Shown here in pieces: positions 18,910 to 27,550 of a stretch of 64,000 nt of DNA. The notes below the pieces were generated by a model, which was given only the letters and a program-made list of their open reading frames with translations, was not told the DNA's origin and did not search any database. The position numbers and the translations under genes were made by a program. This stretch comes from Kluyveromyces lactis (Eukaryota > Ascomycota > Saccharomycetes > Saccharomycetales > Saccharomycetaceae). Position 1 is the stretch's first letter. The number at the start of each line of letters is the position of its first letter. Where the stretch lies: assembly GCF_000002515.2 (NCBI RefSeq), contig NC_006039.1, positions 310,001 through 374,000 on the forward strand, written 5' to 3'.

Positions 18910-20481
18910 ATGATGCTTAATGGAAGGAAACGTCCATTCTTAGCGTTTGAAAGTGATGGTGAACTAGGTTGTGGAAACTCAGAAAACATGACGCCTGATG
19001 CGAAGCGCTTTTCAGGTTTAACAACACCTCCAGCATCTCCTGAGAAAAAGCAAATAAAAAAACCATTAGGAATAGTCAGCTCAAATTTGACAAACATCAA
19101 CGATGAACCATACACAATTGAATCAGATTTGAAACCGAAACGGTTGATGTTTGGATCCGATCCAATATTTTCGAAGACAAAATCGCTGTTGCAACAGTCT
19201 TCAGTTTCCAACTTGGAACAGACTTGGCTTGCTACGAGAAAGTCAGAATACGACGAGATCATGCATTTTTTTCACAATTCAATATCGGACAGGGAATCTG
19301 CCGATAATTCGCTGTACATCACAGGTCCACCAGGAACAGGGAAAACGGCACAGCTAGACCTCATACTGAGAGATAAGTTTCATGAGATCATTTTGGATCC
19401 AAAAAATAAAAAAGTCACAAAACATGACCCAGAACTGTTGAATACATCTTATTTTGAAACACAGTCAGACATATTCCAGTCTATCGCGGTAGCCAAGGTC
19501 AACTGTATTGCCCTTTCGAAACCGGAATGTATATTCCAGAAATTACTTTTAGAAATCGTCAATGGGAAGTATAAGCAACAACATCATAAAGCCTGCGACA
19601 GTGTGAAGAATTTAAAGTCGTTTTGTAGATCGAAACCAAATACTCATTTTATCTTTATCCTGGACGAAATGGATAAGTTAATCAAGCAAACCACAGTGCT
19701 ATCATCTGCAACAAAAATTATACTGGATCTGTTTTTATTGGCTAAGGAGCCCGGTATCAACGTCACAATCATCGGAATAGCAAATAGCATTGATTTAAAA
19801 GATCGTGTTCTAAACAGACTTAATTTACAGAAAGAATTGCTTCCTAAAGTTATCCATTTCCATCCATATAACTCTGAACAAATGTTTGAAATTGTGAGAA
19901 GCAAACTTTCCATATTTCCAGCTTGTTTTGAAATATTTCAACCCATGGCTATCAAATTTGCAACGACCAAATGTTCTGGATCAACCGGAGATCTAAGAAG
20001 ATTATTTGATCTACTCCGTAGCAGCGTTCAATTATTAGAATTGGAATCTTTGAAGGGTAACTCAGATAAAACTCGAGGCCGTAAAGTAACCATCACGCAT
20101 GTAGCAAAAGCTGTTTCAAAATATATGAATTCTGCCACAACAAAGACACGGATCGCTCCTTTGAACATACAACAAAAGATCATACTGTGCTCGCTTGTAC
20201 ACAGAGAACGGTTTGATCTTAACAAATGTCTTTGTACAGTGGAAGAAGCTTACGATTACTACGTCAAACTTCTTAAAAGAACAGATGTCATGAAACCTTT
20301 GAGTAAAGCCGAATTTTTCGAAAGTTGTTATAGTTTACAATCCAGTGGAGTGGCTCTTATAGAGTTCACCAAAAAGAAATTATTACCATCTGGTGCCGCC
20401 AAAACCATCAAATCAACAGTCATTGGCACAGAATTGCAAGAAGAGATCAGTAAAATTGATCTATTAAAAAGACTCTTATAG
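18910..20481 (+). CDS. CDC6: Replication licensing ATPase Cdc6
   Basis: This 523-residue AAA+ protein (S. cerevisiae 513) works with ORC to load Mcm2-7 at origins in G1. The N-terminus has the CDK/Cdc4-degron pattern: TPDAKR, TTPPASPEKK (full S-P-x-K site) and neighbouring basic residues, as in the protein that SCF-Cdc4 destroys at S phase. Walker A is GPPGTGKT (about residue 138) and Walker B is FILDEMDK (about 250). Sensor 1 lies in VTIIGIANSIDLKDR, the sensor-2-type segment in GSTGDLRRLFDLLR, and a winged-helix C-terminus follows. The first ATG is followed by a second one codon later; either could be used. The gene is synteny-anchored as YJL194W. The upstream early-cell-cycle box predicts late M/G1 expression. 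Confidence 0.95.
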   Translation: MMLNGRKRPFLAFESDGELGCGNSENMTPDAKRFSGLTTPPASPEKKQIKKPLGIVSSNLTNINDEPYTIESDLKPKRLMFGSDPIFSKTKSLLQQSSVSNLEQTWLATRKSEYDEIMHFFHNSISDRESADNSLYITGPPGTGKTAQLDLILRDKFHEIILDPKNKKVTKHDPELLNTSYFETQSDIFQSIAVAKVNCIALSKPECIFQKLLLEIVNGKYKQQHHKACDSVKNLKSFCRSKPNTHFIFILDEMDKLIKQTTVLSSATKIILDLFLLAKEPGINVTIIGIANSIDLKDRVLNRLNLQKELLPKVIHFHPYNSEQMFEIVRSKLSIFPACFEIFQPMAIKFATTKCSGSTGDLRRLFDLLRSSVQLLELESLKGNSDKTRGRKVTITHVAKAVSKYMNSATTKTRIAPLNIQQKIILCSLVHRERFDLNKCLCTVEEAYDYYVKLLKRTDVMKPLSKAEFFESCYSLQSSGVALIEFTKKKLLPSGAAKTIKSTVIGTELQEEISKIDLLKRLL

Positions 20482-20899
20482 CTGATTCTCCCTCAATTGA
20501 TATCTAATTATCATTAAAAGCAATAAACTTTATAGAAGGAAGTTGATCCAATTCACGTCTAACCATACGTGTATGTTCCGTGATTATATACTCTCATACT
20601 TCAATAGTTTTCCCCAACATAATACCTTAATCGACGAAGAGGTATAGTTGAAACCAAAGCTTAAAGTCACGTGATTAATTATTTTTTCCTGGATCAGATA
20701 TGAGGTGGAAGTTTTACTGTTACTCAAATGTTTCAAGGGTCTGATTAACTGAAATTCCTAAGGGAGTCTGAGATCCACTGGCCTGAAACTGGTAATCCTC
20801 AGTTTGATGAGCAGAGTCTGAGAAGGTTCATTTGCTGCACTTTTCTCCAAAATCTCTAAGAAAGAGCTTTGAATAATAACTTTATTAACTAACAATAAA
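20482..20899. other. CDC6-VPS60 intergenic region, synteny junction
   Basis: There is no gene here. It contains a Cbf1-type TCACGTGA at 20667-20674, about 226 bp before VPS60. The left neighbour belongs to the YJL/YCR block and the right one to the YDR48x/YOL09x block, so an ancestral rearrangement point lies here. Confidence 0.6.
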
Positions 20900-21577
20900 A
20901 TGAACAGAATATTTGGGTATGGAAATCGGAAGACACATGAGCAGATGATGCAAGATTCATCAAAAGCTATGGGTGAAGCCCAAAGTGGGCTCTCTGGACG
21001 GATTTCTCAGCTAGATACTCAAATCTCACAGTTAAACTTCCAACTATCTACCTTACAGAAAAAGATAAGCAATACCAAATCCTCCATGGGACAAAAACCG
21101 TTGAGACAGCGAGCCTTAAAACTCTTGAACAAAAGAAAACAATTAGAAGCAATGCGGGATCAATTGGACTCACAATCTTGGTCTATGTCTCAGGTTCAAA
21201 TGACCACTGATAATTTGAAAAACACCATGGTGACTGTTAACGCTTTAAAGCAGACAAACCAGGCATTAAAACAACAATATAGTAAGATCAATATTGATAA
21301 GATTCAAGATATGCAGGATGAAATGATGGATTTAATAGAACAAGGGGATGAACTACAAGATGTGCTCGCAATGCAAAATCAAGATATTGATGACATAAGT
21401 GAAAGCGAATTAGATGCAGAGTTAGAAGCTCTTGGAGAAGAAGATTACTTGGAAGAATTGAACTTGAATGATTCAGAAACTACGGGAGAATTACCATCAT
21501 ATTTGAATAACGCTATGCCGCAATTTGTTGATGATGAACCTTTAGAAAACCCGCCTGCGTTAGAAACAGCTAATTAA
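20900..21577 (+). CDS. VPS60: ESCRT-III-related protein Vps60
   Basis: This 225-residue Snf7/CHMP-family protein (CHMP5 orthologue; S. cerevisiae Vps60/Mos10, 229 aa) acts late in multivesicular-body sorting. It binds Vta1 to stimulate the AAA ATPase Vps4. The opening MNRIFGYGNRKTHEQMMQ matches the yeast protein closely. Basic helical segments with heptad character cover about residues 30-130, then an acidic C-terminus with DISESELDAELEALG (MIM-like helix near residues 170-185). Length and charge asymmetry are typical of ESCRT-III. The start is the first ATG. It converges on COQ3 with about 170 bp between stop codons. Confidence 0.94.
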   Translation: MNRIFGYGNRKTHEQMMQDSSKAMGEAQSGLSGRISQLDTQISQLNFQLSTLQKKISNTKSSMGQKPLRQRALKLLNKRKQLEAMRDQLDSQSWSMSQVQMTTDNLKNTMVTVNALKQTNQALKQQYSKINIDKIQDMQDEMMDLIEQGDELQDVLAMQNQDIDDISESELDAELEALGEEDYLEELNLNDSETTGELPSYLNNAMPQFVDDEPLENPPALETAN

Positions 21578-21749
21578 CCATCATATTACGTGCGTATATA
21601 TAATTCGTCAATGTATATACTCCGTTTGTCCAGGAACAATTCACTAACTCAACGGGTATAAAAGCTTTTCATACTCGTCACCGATTAATGTCTTAGAATT
21701 AACGTTCAAAATGTCATAAGTTTCGTATCAGTACATATGATGCCAATAA

Positions 21750-22733
21750 TTAGTTCAATTTTTTGATTGCCATAAAGTAGTTTCCGATGTTAGTGCAGTC
21801 GTGTTCCACCCAACCGGTCAAAGGTAGATACATGGTTCCTTTAGTGTCTAAAATTTCATATCTTCCTTGTACATTATCTTCAAACCATTGTTTGATCTCT
21901 GATGAGTTGATGTACTTTTCAACGTGATGAGTTCCTTTTGGAACTACTTTTAATATCTGCTCTCCCATGAATATGGTGGTAAACCATGAGATTGGGTCTC
22001 TGTTTATAGTGCTTAAGAAGATAACTCCATTGGGTTTCAATTTACTCCAAGCTTGACGTAATATTTCACTTGGTTCATCAACATGCTCCAACATTTCAAA
22101 CATTGTCACAATATCATAGTGGCCATGAACCTTCTCCAAAGGCAAGAACTTATAGAATATTTTATCCTTTATCGAAGGATCCTTTGCTGCATGTGCCTTA
22201 GCCACCTCAATACATTCTGGAGTCAAATCAATTGCTGTGACACTTTGAATGAATGGCAACCTGGCAAAAGACTCTGACAATATACCTCCCCCACAGCCAA
22301 TGTCAAGGGCATCGAATTTTTTTTCACCCAATCCACGTTGCACTTCATTAAAAATATCCTGGTCAATTGCCTTGGTAACGTAACCTGGTAAATGATCATG
22401 ATGATTGAATCCCGGGATGTACACATCATCATTCTTGATCTTTATTTGATTTCTAACCGTTCTTTGCAAAAAATCAAGCCTAGCTAAATTCATCTTATGC
22501 AAAATCCTCTGAGATCCCCAAGTATCCCACCATGTTGGTGCAAGCTGCTGAAAATGAAATATTTCATCATCTGATGTACTTGTACCTGATGATTTATCAA
22601 ATGTCGGATTATGTGTTGGTTTTGGGTGTGCATCATTAGATGATGAACTGCTATTAATGAACGCTGGATTATATTTTGGTATATCTGAGTAGTACCTTCC
22701 AAGGTACGGTAAAATCCGCGTTCTGGACAGCAT
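21750..22733 (-). CDS. COQ3: Ubiquinone-biosynthesis O-methyltransferase Coq3
   Basis: This 327-residue mitochondrial SAM-dependent methyltransferase (S. cerevisiae Coq3, 312 aa) carries out both O-methylations in coenzyme Q synthesis, on the matrix face of the inner membrane. The start MLSRTRILPYLGRYYS looks like a presequence. Family motifs are clear: HFQQLAPTWWDTWGSQRILHKMN, SAM motif I LDIGCGGGILSESFARL (about residue 143), MFEMLEHVDEPSEILR and STINRDPISWFTTIFMGE. There is a low-complexity Ser/His/Pro insert at about residues 28-55 before the conserved region. It shares a short (304 bp) divergent promoter with VPS72, which contains a CCAAT near 22942. Confidence 0.95.
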   Translation of the reverse strand: MLSRTRILPYLGRYYSDIPKYNPAFINSSSSSNDAHPKPTHNPTFDKSSGTSTSDDEIFHFQQLAPTWWDTWGSQRILHKMNLARLDFLQRTVRNQIKIKNDDVYIPGFNHHDHLPGYVTKAIDQDIFNEVQRGLGEKKFDALDIGCGGGILSESFARLPFIQSVTAIDLTPECIEVAKAHAAKDPSIKDKIFYKFLPLEKVHGHYDIVTMFEMLEHVDEPSEILRQAWSKLKPNGVIFLSTINRDPISWFTTIFMGEQILKVVPKGTHHVEKYINSSEIKQWFEDNVQGRYEILDTKGTMYLPLTGWVEHDCTNIGNYFMAIKKLN

Positions 22734-23037
22734 CTTCGATTAAGCCAATAGTTTGATGTTGGAGTAGTAACAGTGATCAGTTCTTTCAAACGGTTTGCTC
22801 CGTCATGGTGAGTATTATAATGAACGCTTGTGTTGCTTAAAGAGTCCACAATCAACATTTTCATTGTCCTAAATGCTAAAAATGAAAAATATATAAAAAC
22901 ACATCAACAGGAAGAACACCGCTTCGAACTGTTAGCTTCATCCAATAAGGACAATATACAGACTTTTTCACCGACCAGTGAGAGCTCACTTATATCTATA
23001 AGGTATCTTAACAATATATCACTGCAGCACTTTCATC
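22734..23037. other. Short divergent promoter COQ3 / VPS72
   Basis: These 304 bp serve both genes. They contain one CCAAT (22942-22946), which could be a Hap2/3/4/5 site for the respiratory gene COQ3. A 124-codon minus-strand open frame starts here and overlaps COQ3 out of frame. I regard it as chance. Confidence 0.5.
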
Positions 23038-25155
23038 ATGAGTAGTGATTCTGAGCCAGAAGAGTTGCTTATGGCGACCCGTTCTCGAAGAGCAAATGCT
23101 GGTAATAAAATGCAAAAGCTACTTCAGCAAGAACTTGAGGATGTTCAGAAGCAGACGAGTATGCTTGGGGATGATGAAATTAATCTTTTGTTCCAAGAAG
23201 ACGAAGAAGATGAAGAATTCACCTTCGAATCGAAAAAAAGGTTGGAGGACGAAGATATGTTCAGTGATTCAGGGGACGAATTATCGGAGGCCAGTGACGC
23301 AGATGAAGGAGAGAAAGAGCTTCAAAAGCAAGAGCGTCAGAAGCGTAAGCTGATACAAAAGAAGAAGAGTAGGGTACCTGTAATCAAGAGACCCAAAAAG
23401 GCACCAGTAGATAAAATTTCAAAATCTACCATAGATGAGATTAACGCTGAAAGTCTTTTGACCGAATCGCGTAGAACATCTAAAAGAAGTGCTGTAGTGG
23501 CCAATAAGTTAAAGGTATACGAGAACTTAACACAGGCAGAGAAACGTCGTAAAATTATTCAGGAAAAACTACGTAAACAAAGAGAGAAGCAAAGTCTCAA
23601 ACCATTAACGCAGGAGGAACGGTTGAAAGTTGCTGAGGAAACGGAGCGGATCAATGTTTCCTCTTTGAACAAATATAAAGAACAAGAACTAAGCAAGAAG
23701 CAGACGAGGTTGGCTATGCAGTTACGGGAAAAAATGAAATTTAAGGATGGGGAACATATCATTAGATGGCTTTCCACACAATGGGAAGTTTCTCCCTTAG
23801 TGGAGCTTGAGGACAGAGCATATTGGGAACTGTATACTTCTAAAAGAGATAAAACCAAAAAGAAGTATGTTCGAAGAAGGAAAGCTCAGATTGAAGAAGA
23901 CAATTTGAGAGAGGAAAATAAGGCAAATACGGCGAACGAAAATGAAAAGGAGTCATCGGTTGATGTTATTAATAAGTCAGAAACTATACCAAACGCCGAA
24001 AATGAATTAACGGCATCTTCTGAAAATTCCTCTCGGGAAGACTCATCTTGCCCTCCAATCGTTATGTCTACACCAGAACGTGAAAATGAAATACAAGAAG
24101 AAACTTCTGCGAAAGTTGACGTTGAAAACAACACTGTCACAACCGACACGCCAACTTTAGACAAATCACTGAAAGAAGCATCTTCTACAGAATCCCCCAC
24201 GGCTGCGTTATCAGTAGAGACTATTGAAAGCGTGGAAAGGACCCAATTTGGATCACAAGAAGATGATTGCAAACAAATATGCACTGAATCTCCAACATTA
24301 TCCTCAGCGGAATCCAGGTCAAATGATAAGATAGTTTTGAAAGAAGCAGCCGATATTTCTAATCAAAATATTGAAACTGTTAAGCATATTACCTTCGCCG
24401 AAACAGATCAAATTTCTCTTATTAACTCCGAAGATCCTCCTATTTTTGTGCAATCCTCGATGGAGGCAACAGATCTAGTTGAATCAGGCGAGCTCGGTGA
24501 AAAAGTTGAAGTAAAGGAAGATAGTGAAGAAAAAGTTGATGATGTTTTAGAAGAACTGGAACCCACATACGAAGGCCCCGTGCAAAGGGTTGGGAAAAAT
24601 TTCGTCATTTTATATACCTTCCCTGACCACCCCATTGCCACCCAAAATTCTGAGGTACGGAAAATTATTCTTGGTAAAAACTGGGTACTTCCTTCAAAGG
24701 CAAGACCTGATGAACTTGAAACTTTGATGAAGATTACCAGCTCTGAAGAACAGGAACCGCTTCAATCGATTCTAATTCCAGATATGTCAATTTTGGATAA
24801 ATTCCCACGTTTTGGTGAATTCAATAAGAAGACTCTAAGAACTGTAACAATCGACACAACAAAGAAGGATAAAATTGAAATTAGGACTGAAGCACCGACT
24901 GGTGTGTTTTTACCGAACGGGATTCGTAAAAACTGCCTTATTACTAATAGAGAGTGTAAATATTTTGATCCAAAGAACGGTGTACCGTATTCTGACGTTG
25001 AGGCAATTAAGACCATCCAGCTGTTACAGGAATACTATGACGACAATGGTGAACCCATTGAACCGAAATTCAAATGGTACGGTTTCGGTAGAGGAGGTAT
25101 TTATCTTGATGTCCACCAAAAGCCAGCTAGTGGTGTACCAGAAGGATTTGTTTAA
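23038..25155 (+). CDS. VPS72: SWR1 complex histone-chaperone subunit Vps72/Swc2 (YL1)
   Basis: This 705-residue nuclear protein (S. cerevisiae Vps72/Swc2, 795 aa) binds H2A.Z-H2B and guides SWR1 to nucleosome-free DNA. The N-terminal YL1 signature is ATRSRRANAGNKMQKLLQQE, followed by an acidic run (FQEDEEDEEF) that would contact H2A.Z and a Lys/Arg-rich coiled segment (about residues 95-240). The middle (about 290-500) is a low-complexity Glu/Ser/Thr region. The C-terminal YL1_C domain begins near residue 630 (CLITNRECKYFDPKNGVPY). The start is the first ATG of the frame. Its stop codon is separated from that of convergent HMI1 by only 7 bp. Confidence 0.94.
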   Translation: MSSDSEPEELLMATRSRRANAGNKMQKLLQQELEDVQKQTSMLGDDEINLLFQEDEEDEEFTFESKKRLEDEDMFSDSGDELSEASDADEGEKELQKQERQKRKLIQKKKSRVPVIKRPKKAPVDKISKSTIDEINAESLLTESRRTSKRSAVVANKLKVYENLTQAEKRRKIIQEKLRKQREKQSLKPLTQEERLKVAEETERINVSSLNKYKEQELSKKQTRLAMQLREKMKFKDGEHIIRWLSTQWEVSPLVELEDRAYWELYTSKRDKTKKKYVRRRKAQIEEDNLREENKANTANENEKESSVDVINKSETIPNAENELTASSENSSREDSSCPPIVMSTPERENEIQEETSAKVDVENNTVTTDTPTLDKSLKEASSTESPTAALSVETIESVERTQFGSQEDDCKQICTESPTLSSAESRSNDKIVLKEAADISNQNIETVKHITFAETDQISLINSEDPPIFVQSSMEATDLVESGELGEKVEVKEDSEEKVDDVLEELEPTYEGPVQRVGKNFVILYTFPDHPIATQNSEVRKIILGKNWVLPSKARPDELETLMKITSSEEQEPLQSILIPDMSILDKFPRFGEFNKKTLRTVTIDTTKKDKIEIRTEAPTGVFLPNGIRKNCLITNRECKYFDPKNGVPYSDVEAIKTIQLLQEYYDDNGEPIEPKFKWYGFGRGGIYLDVHQKPASGVPEGFV

Positions 25156-25162
25156 TAAAGAC

Positions 25163-27289
25163 TTATCTACGTAGTATCTTCAAGCTCTGCGAAAGGCTAT
25201 GAAAGTATCTATTCATCAAACCGAATTTTGTCTGCAACTTTTTGAACTTCATAGCATTATTAACATTTGACGCATGGAACGGCCTCTTCAAATCACTATT
25301 GTAATATTTCCAAAACGCTTGATTTTGCAGTAATGATGACTGTCGGTCAGGAAATGCTGACAATGAACGATGTTGCACGTTCATTAAATATAGTAGGTTT
25401 CGAGCTCTAGTAACGGCCACATATAATGCGTTAGTTTCAATTGGGAAATTTCCATAATCTGTGCGGCCCATTAGGAAAACTATCGGAAATTCTAGTCCCT
25501 TTGCACAGTGAATCGTGGATACGTTAACGCTGCCTAAAGTATTCTGTTCCTGTGTAATACTTTTCTGATTGTTATGGTATATAATGCTTTGATCGTGAAA
25601 AGTTTCTAAAAACCAAGTCGCGGTAGGAAGATCTTGCGGTTTAGATAATAGCGACAATTTTATAGCAGAATAGAATTCTTTCAAGTTTACTTGGAAACTT
25701 CCTGATTCAGAGTTACTGTCACACATGAATAACGGTAGATCTAACTTTGAAATCACAGATGAGCAGTTATCTATTAAGATGTGCGGCTGTTCAACTTCCA
25801 AAATAGGAGGATCGTTGATTAATGTTGATACTGCTAGCAAGTAGTTTTCGAGTTTTTTTGTAACTGCCGGAGTAAACCCCCACTTTGAAACAGGTGTATT
25901 TGTTAGAAAATGCCAGATTGATGCACCTGTGGCTGTGGCATTTTCATGTAATTTCTGAAGGGTGTTACTACCAAATCCTTTTAAAGCTGCTAAAGTAACA
26001 ATAACACTGAAATTACTTTTAGTTTTCATGGTGAAAGACGCGTCTTTAGGCAGTGTAGCTTCTTCTATGACCGAAACAGCGACTTGAAGTAAATCAATCA
26101 TGAATCTTATCCGCTGATCTGACATCCAATCTGGCTGCGTTGTTAATTTTGAAACGGGAATTCCGAATGTTGAAAGGTGGTCAGCAATCGCCTTTGAATG
26201 AGAATTGGTCCTTGCTAAAATGCCAATGTCAGATAGTTTTGCAGAAGAACAAACTAGCTGACATATTTCACTCACAATGAAGTCCAATTCATCTATTAAT
26301 TCTTCGCAATTGTATTTGATGGGGTAAACTCCGGAAGGATGTTTTTCTACTATATTTTCTCTTTTAATCTGAACAGGAACGGTTTGGTTTATAACAGCAT
26401 TGGCTGCAGCAGTTATTTCTGGTGTACTACGGAAATTGTCATGGATGTACTTAGTGAATTTTTTATCATCAGGTCTTAACCTGTCCAATTCAGACATGAC
26501 TTCTTTGTTACTTCCCAAAAACTCATAAATGCTTTGATTGATATCTCCAAATATTAAAAAGTGTTTTTGACCAAGTAATGTCTTTAATAGTTTAAATATA
26601 CCTGGATATAAGTCTTGGAATTCGTCAATAATTAAAACTTTGGCTTCATTTAGTACAAATTTGGTGAATGCAGTATCCTCTTCTGAATTCGGCTCTTTTA
26701 AGAATTCCACAGCCATTTTGATTAAATCATCGTTAGTCAAAACATTTGAATGCTTCATTAACTTTGTTACTTTTTCAATGGTCTCATCAATATTATCTGT
26801 GTCAATTTGGTATTCATTTATAAGTTTCTGAAGCTTCTTCGTAATGATCCGGTCATTAGCAGTATTAACATTTCTCTTATTCCAAAAATCTTTTGGAATG
26901 AGCTTGACTAGACCTCTCCAACCGTTTTCCTCGATTATGTTCACAATACCCATATTTTCAGTAACTATCCTGTTCGAGAGGCCATGGATCGTGTAAATAC
27001 CAATTTGGGAAACAATGTCATCAACTTCATGGTCAGTGTACGGTTTATCGCTTAATTCCTGAAAGACGCCTAGAAGATTATCTGTAATATTATCAACTGC
27101 TTTATTAGTCAAAGATAGAATAATAATTTCACGGGGTTTCACCTGCCCCGTTTGGATCAACTCTCGAACTTTGCATAGCAATGTATATGTCTTACCTGAA
27201 CCGGGTCCTGCAATAACTTTCAGAGTGCTAGCAGGTATATAAGGGAATTGGATAATTTCATTCTGCGAATCAGTTGGCCTTTTCATCAT
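25163..27289 (-). CDS. HMI1: Mitochondrial DNA helicase Hmi1
   Basis: This 708-residue UvrD/Rep-type superfamily-1 3'-5' helicase (S. cerevisiae Hmi1, 706 aa) is needed for mitochondrial DNA maintenance. Walker A GPGSGKT is at residues 28-34, Walker B reads VLIIDEFQDLYP, motif III is FGDINQSIYEFLG, and motifs V/VI are STIHCAKGLEFPIVFL and NALYVAVTRARNLLYL. The C-terminus, after NRYFHSLSQSLKILRR, is basic and amphipathic. S. cerevisiae Hmi1 is unusual in having its mitochondrial targeting signal at the C-terminus, and that feature looks preserved. The open frame extends four codons upstream to a GTG, but the first ATGs are at 27289 and 27286. It is tail-to-tail with VPS72. Confidence 0.95.
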   Translation of the reverse strand: MMKRPTDSQNEIIQFPYIPASTLKVIAGPGSGKTYTLLCKVRELIQTGQVKPREIIILSLTNKAVDNITDNLLGVFQELSDKPYTDHEVDDIVSQIGIYTIHGLSNRIVTENMGIVNIIEENGWRGLVKLIPKDFWNKRNVNTANDRIITKKLQKLINEYQIDTDNIDETIEKVTKLMKHSNVLTNDDLIKMAVEFLKEPNSEEDTAFTKFVLNEAKVLIIDEFQDLYPGIFKLLKTLLGQKHFLIFGDINQSIYEFLGSNKEVMSELDRLRPDDKKFTKYIHDNFRSTPEITAAANAVINQTVPVQIKRENIVEKHPSGVYPIKYNCEELIDELDFIVSEICQLVCSSAKLSDIGILARTNSHSKAIADHLSTFGIPVSKLTTQPDWMSDQRIRFMIDLLQVAVSVIEEATLPKDASFTMKTKSNFSVIVTLAALKGFGSNTLQKLHENATATGASIWHFLTNTPVSKWGFTPAVTKKLENYLLAVSTLINDPPILEVEQPHILIDNCSSVISKLDLPLFMCDSNSESGSFQVNLKEFYSAIKLSLLSKPQDLPTATWFLETFHDQSIIYHNNQKSITQEQNTLGSVNVSTIHCAKGLEFPIVFLMGRTDYGNFPIETNALYVAVTRARNLLYLMNVQHRSLSAFPDRQSSLLQNQAFWKYYNSDLKRPFHASNVNNAMKFKKLQTKFGLMNRYFHSLSQSLKILRR

Positions 27290-27533
27290 ACGATTGACCA
27301 CAGACTACACTCTATGTTGAGTGGATCAGCCCAATGGATTTCCTCGTCACTCGACGTTCATATAGCTATTCTGTTTCGGTCATCTCAAATTAGCATATAT
27401 ATGGAACCGAAAATAAAGTAGAAACTGTTTATGTTTATTGACGTTTTTAAAATAAACGAGAAACGGCACAACTAAATAAATCGAAGATTGAATGTGTTAT
27501 TCGTAACGAGATACTGTAATGGTTGTTCGTATA

Positions 27534-27550
27534 CATATATATATATATAT
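27534..27550. repeat. (AT)n microsatellite at the VPS52 3' end
   Basis: This alternating AT run of about 17 bp directly follows the VPS52 stop codon on the minus strand. TATATA is the yeast 3'-end efficiency element, so the run probably also serves in VPS52 mRNA 3'-end formation. Confidence 0.7.

Noticed and set aside
20667-20720. TCACGTGA followed by an AT-rich stretch, considered as a centromere CDEI
   Set aside because: AT-richness ends after about 15 bp, and no CDEIII-like TTTCCGAAAA element follows at the proper distance.
22490-22864. 124-codon minus-strand ORF overlapping the 5' part of COQ3
   Set aside because: It overlaps a well-supported gene out of frame and has His/Gln/Ile-rich shadow composition. 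It would matter only as an overlapping upstream ORF if COQ3 transcripts start before 22864.
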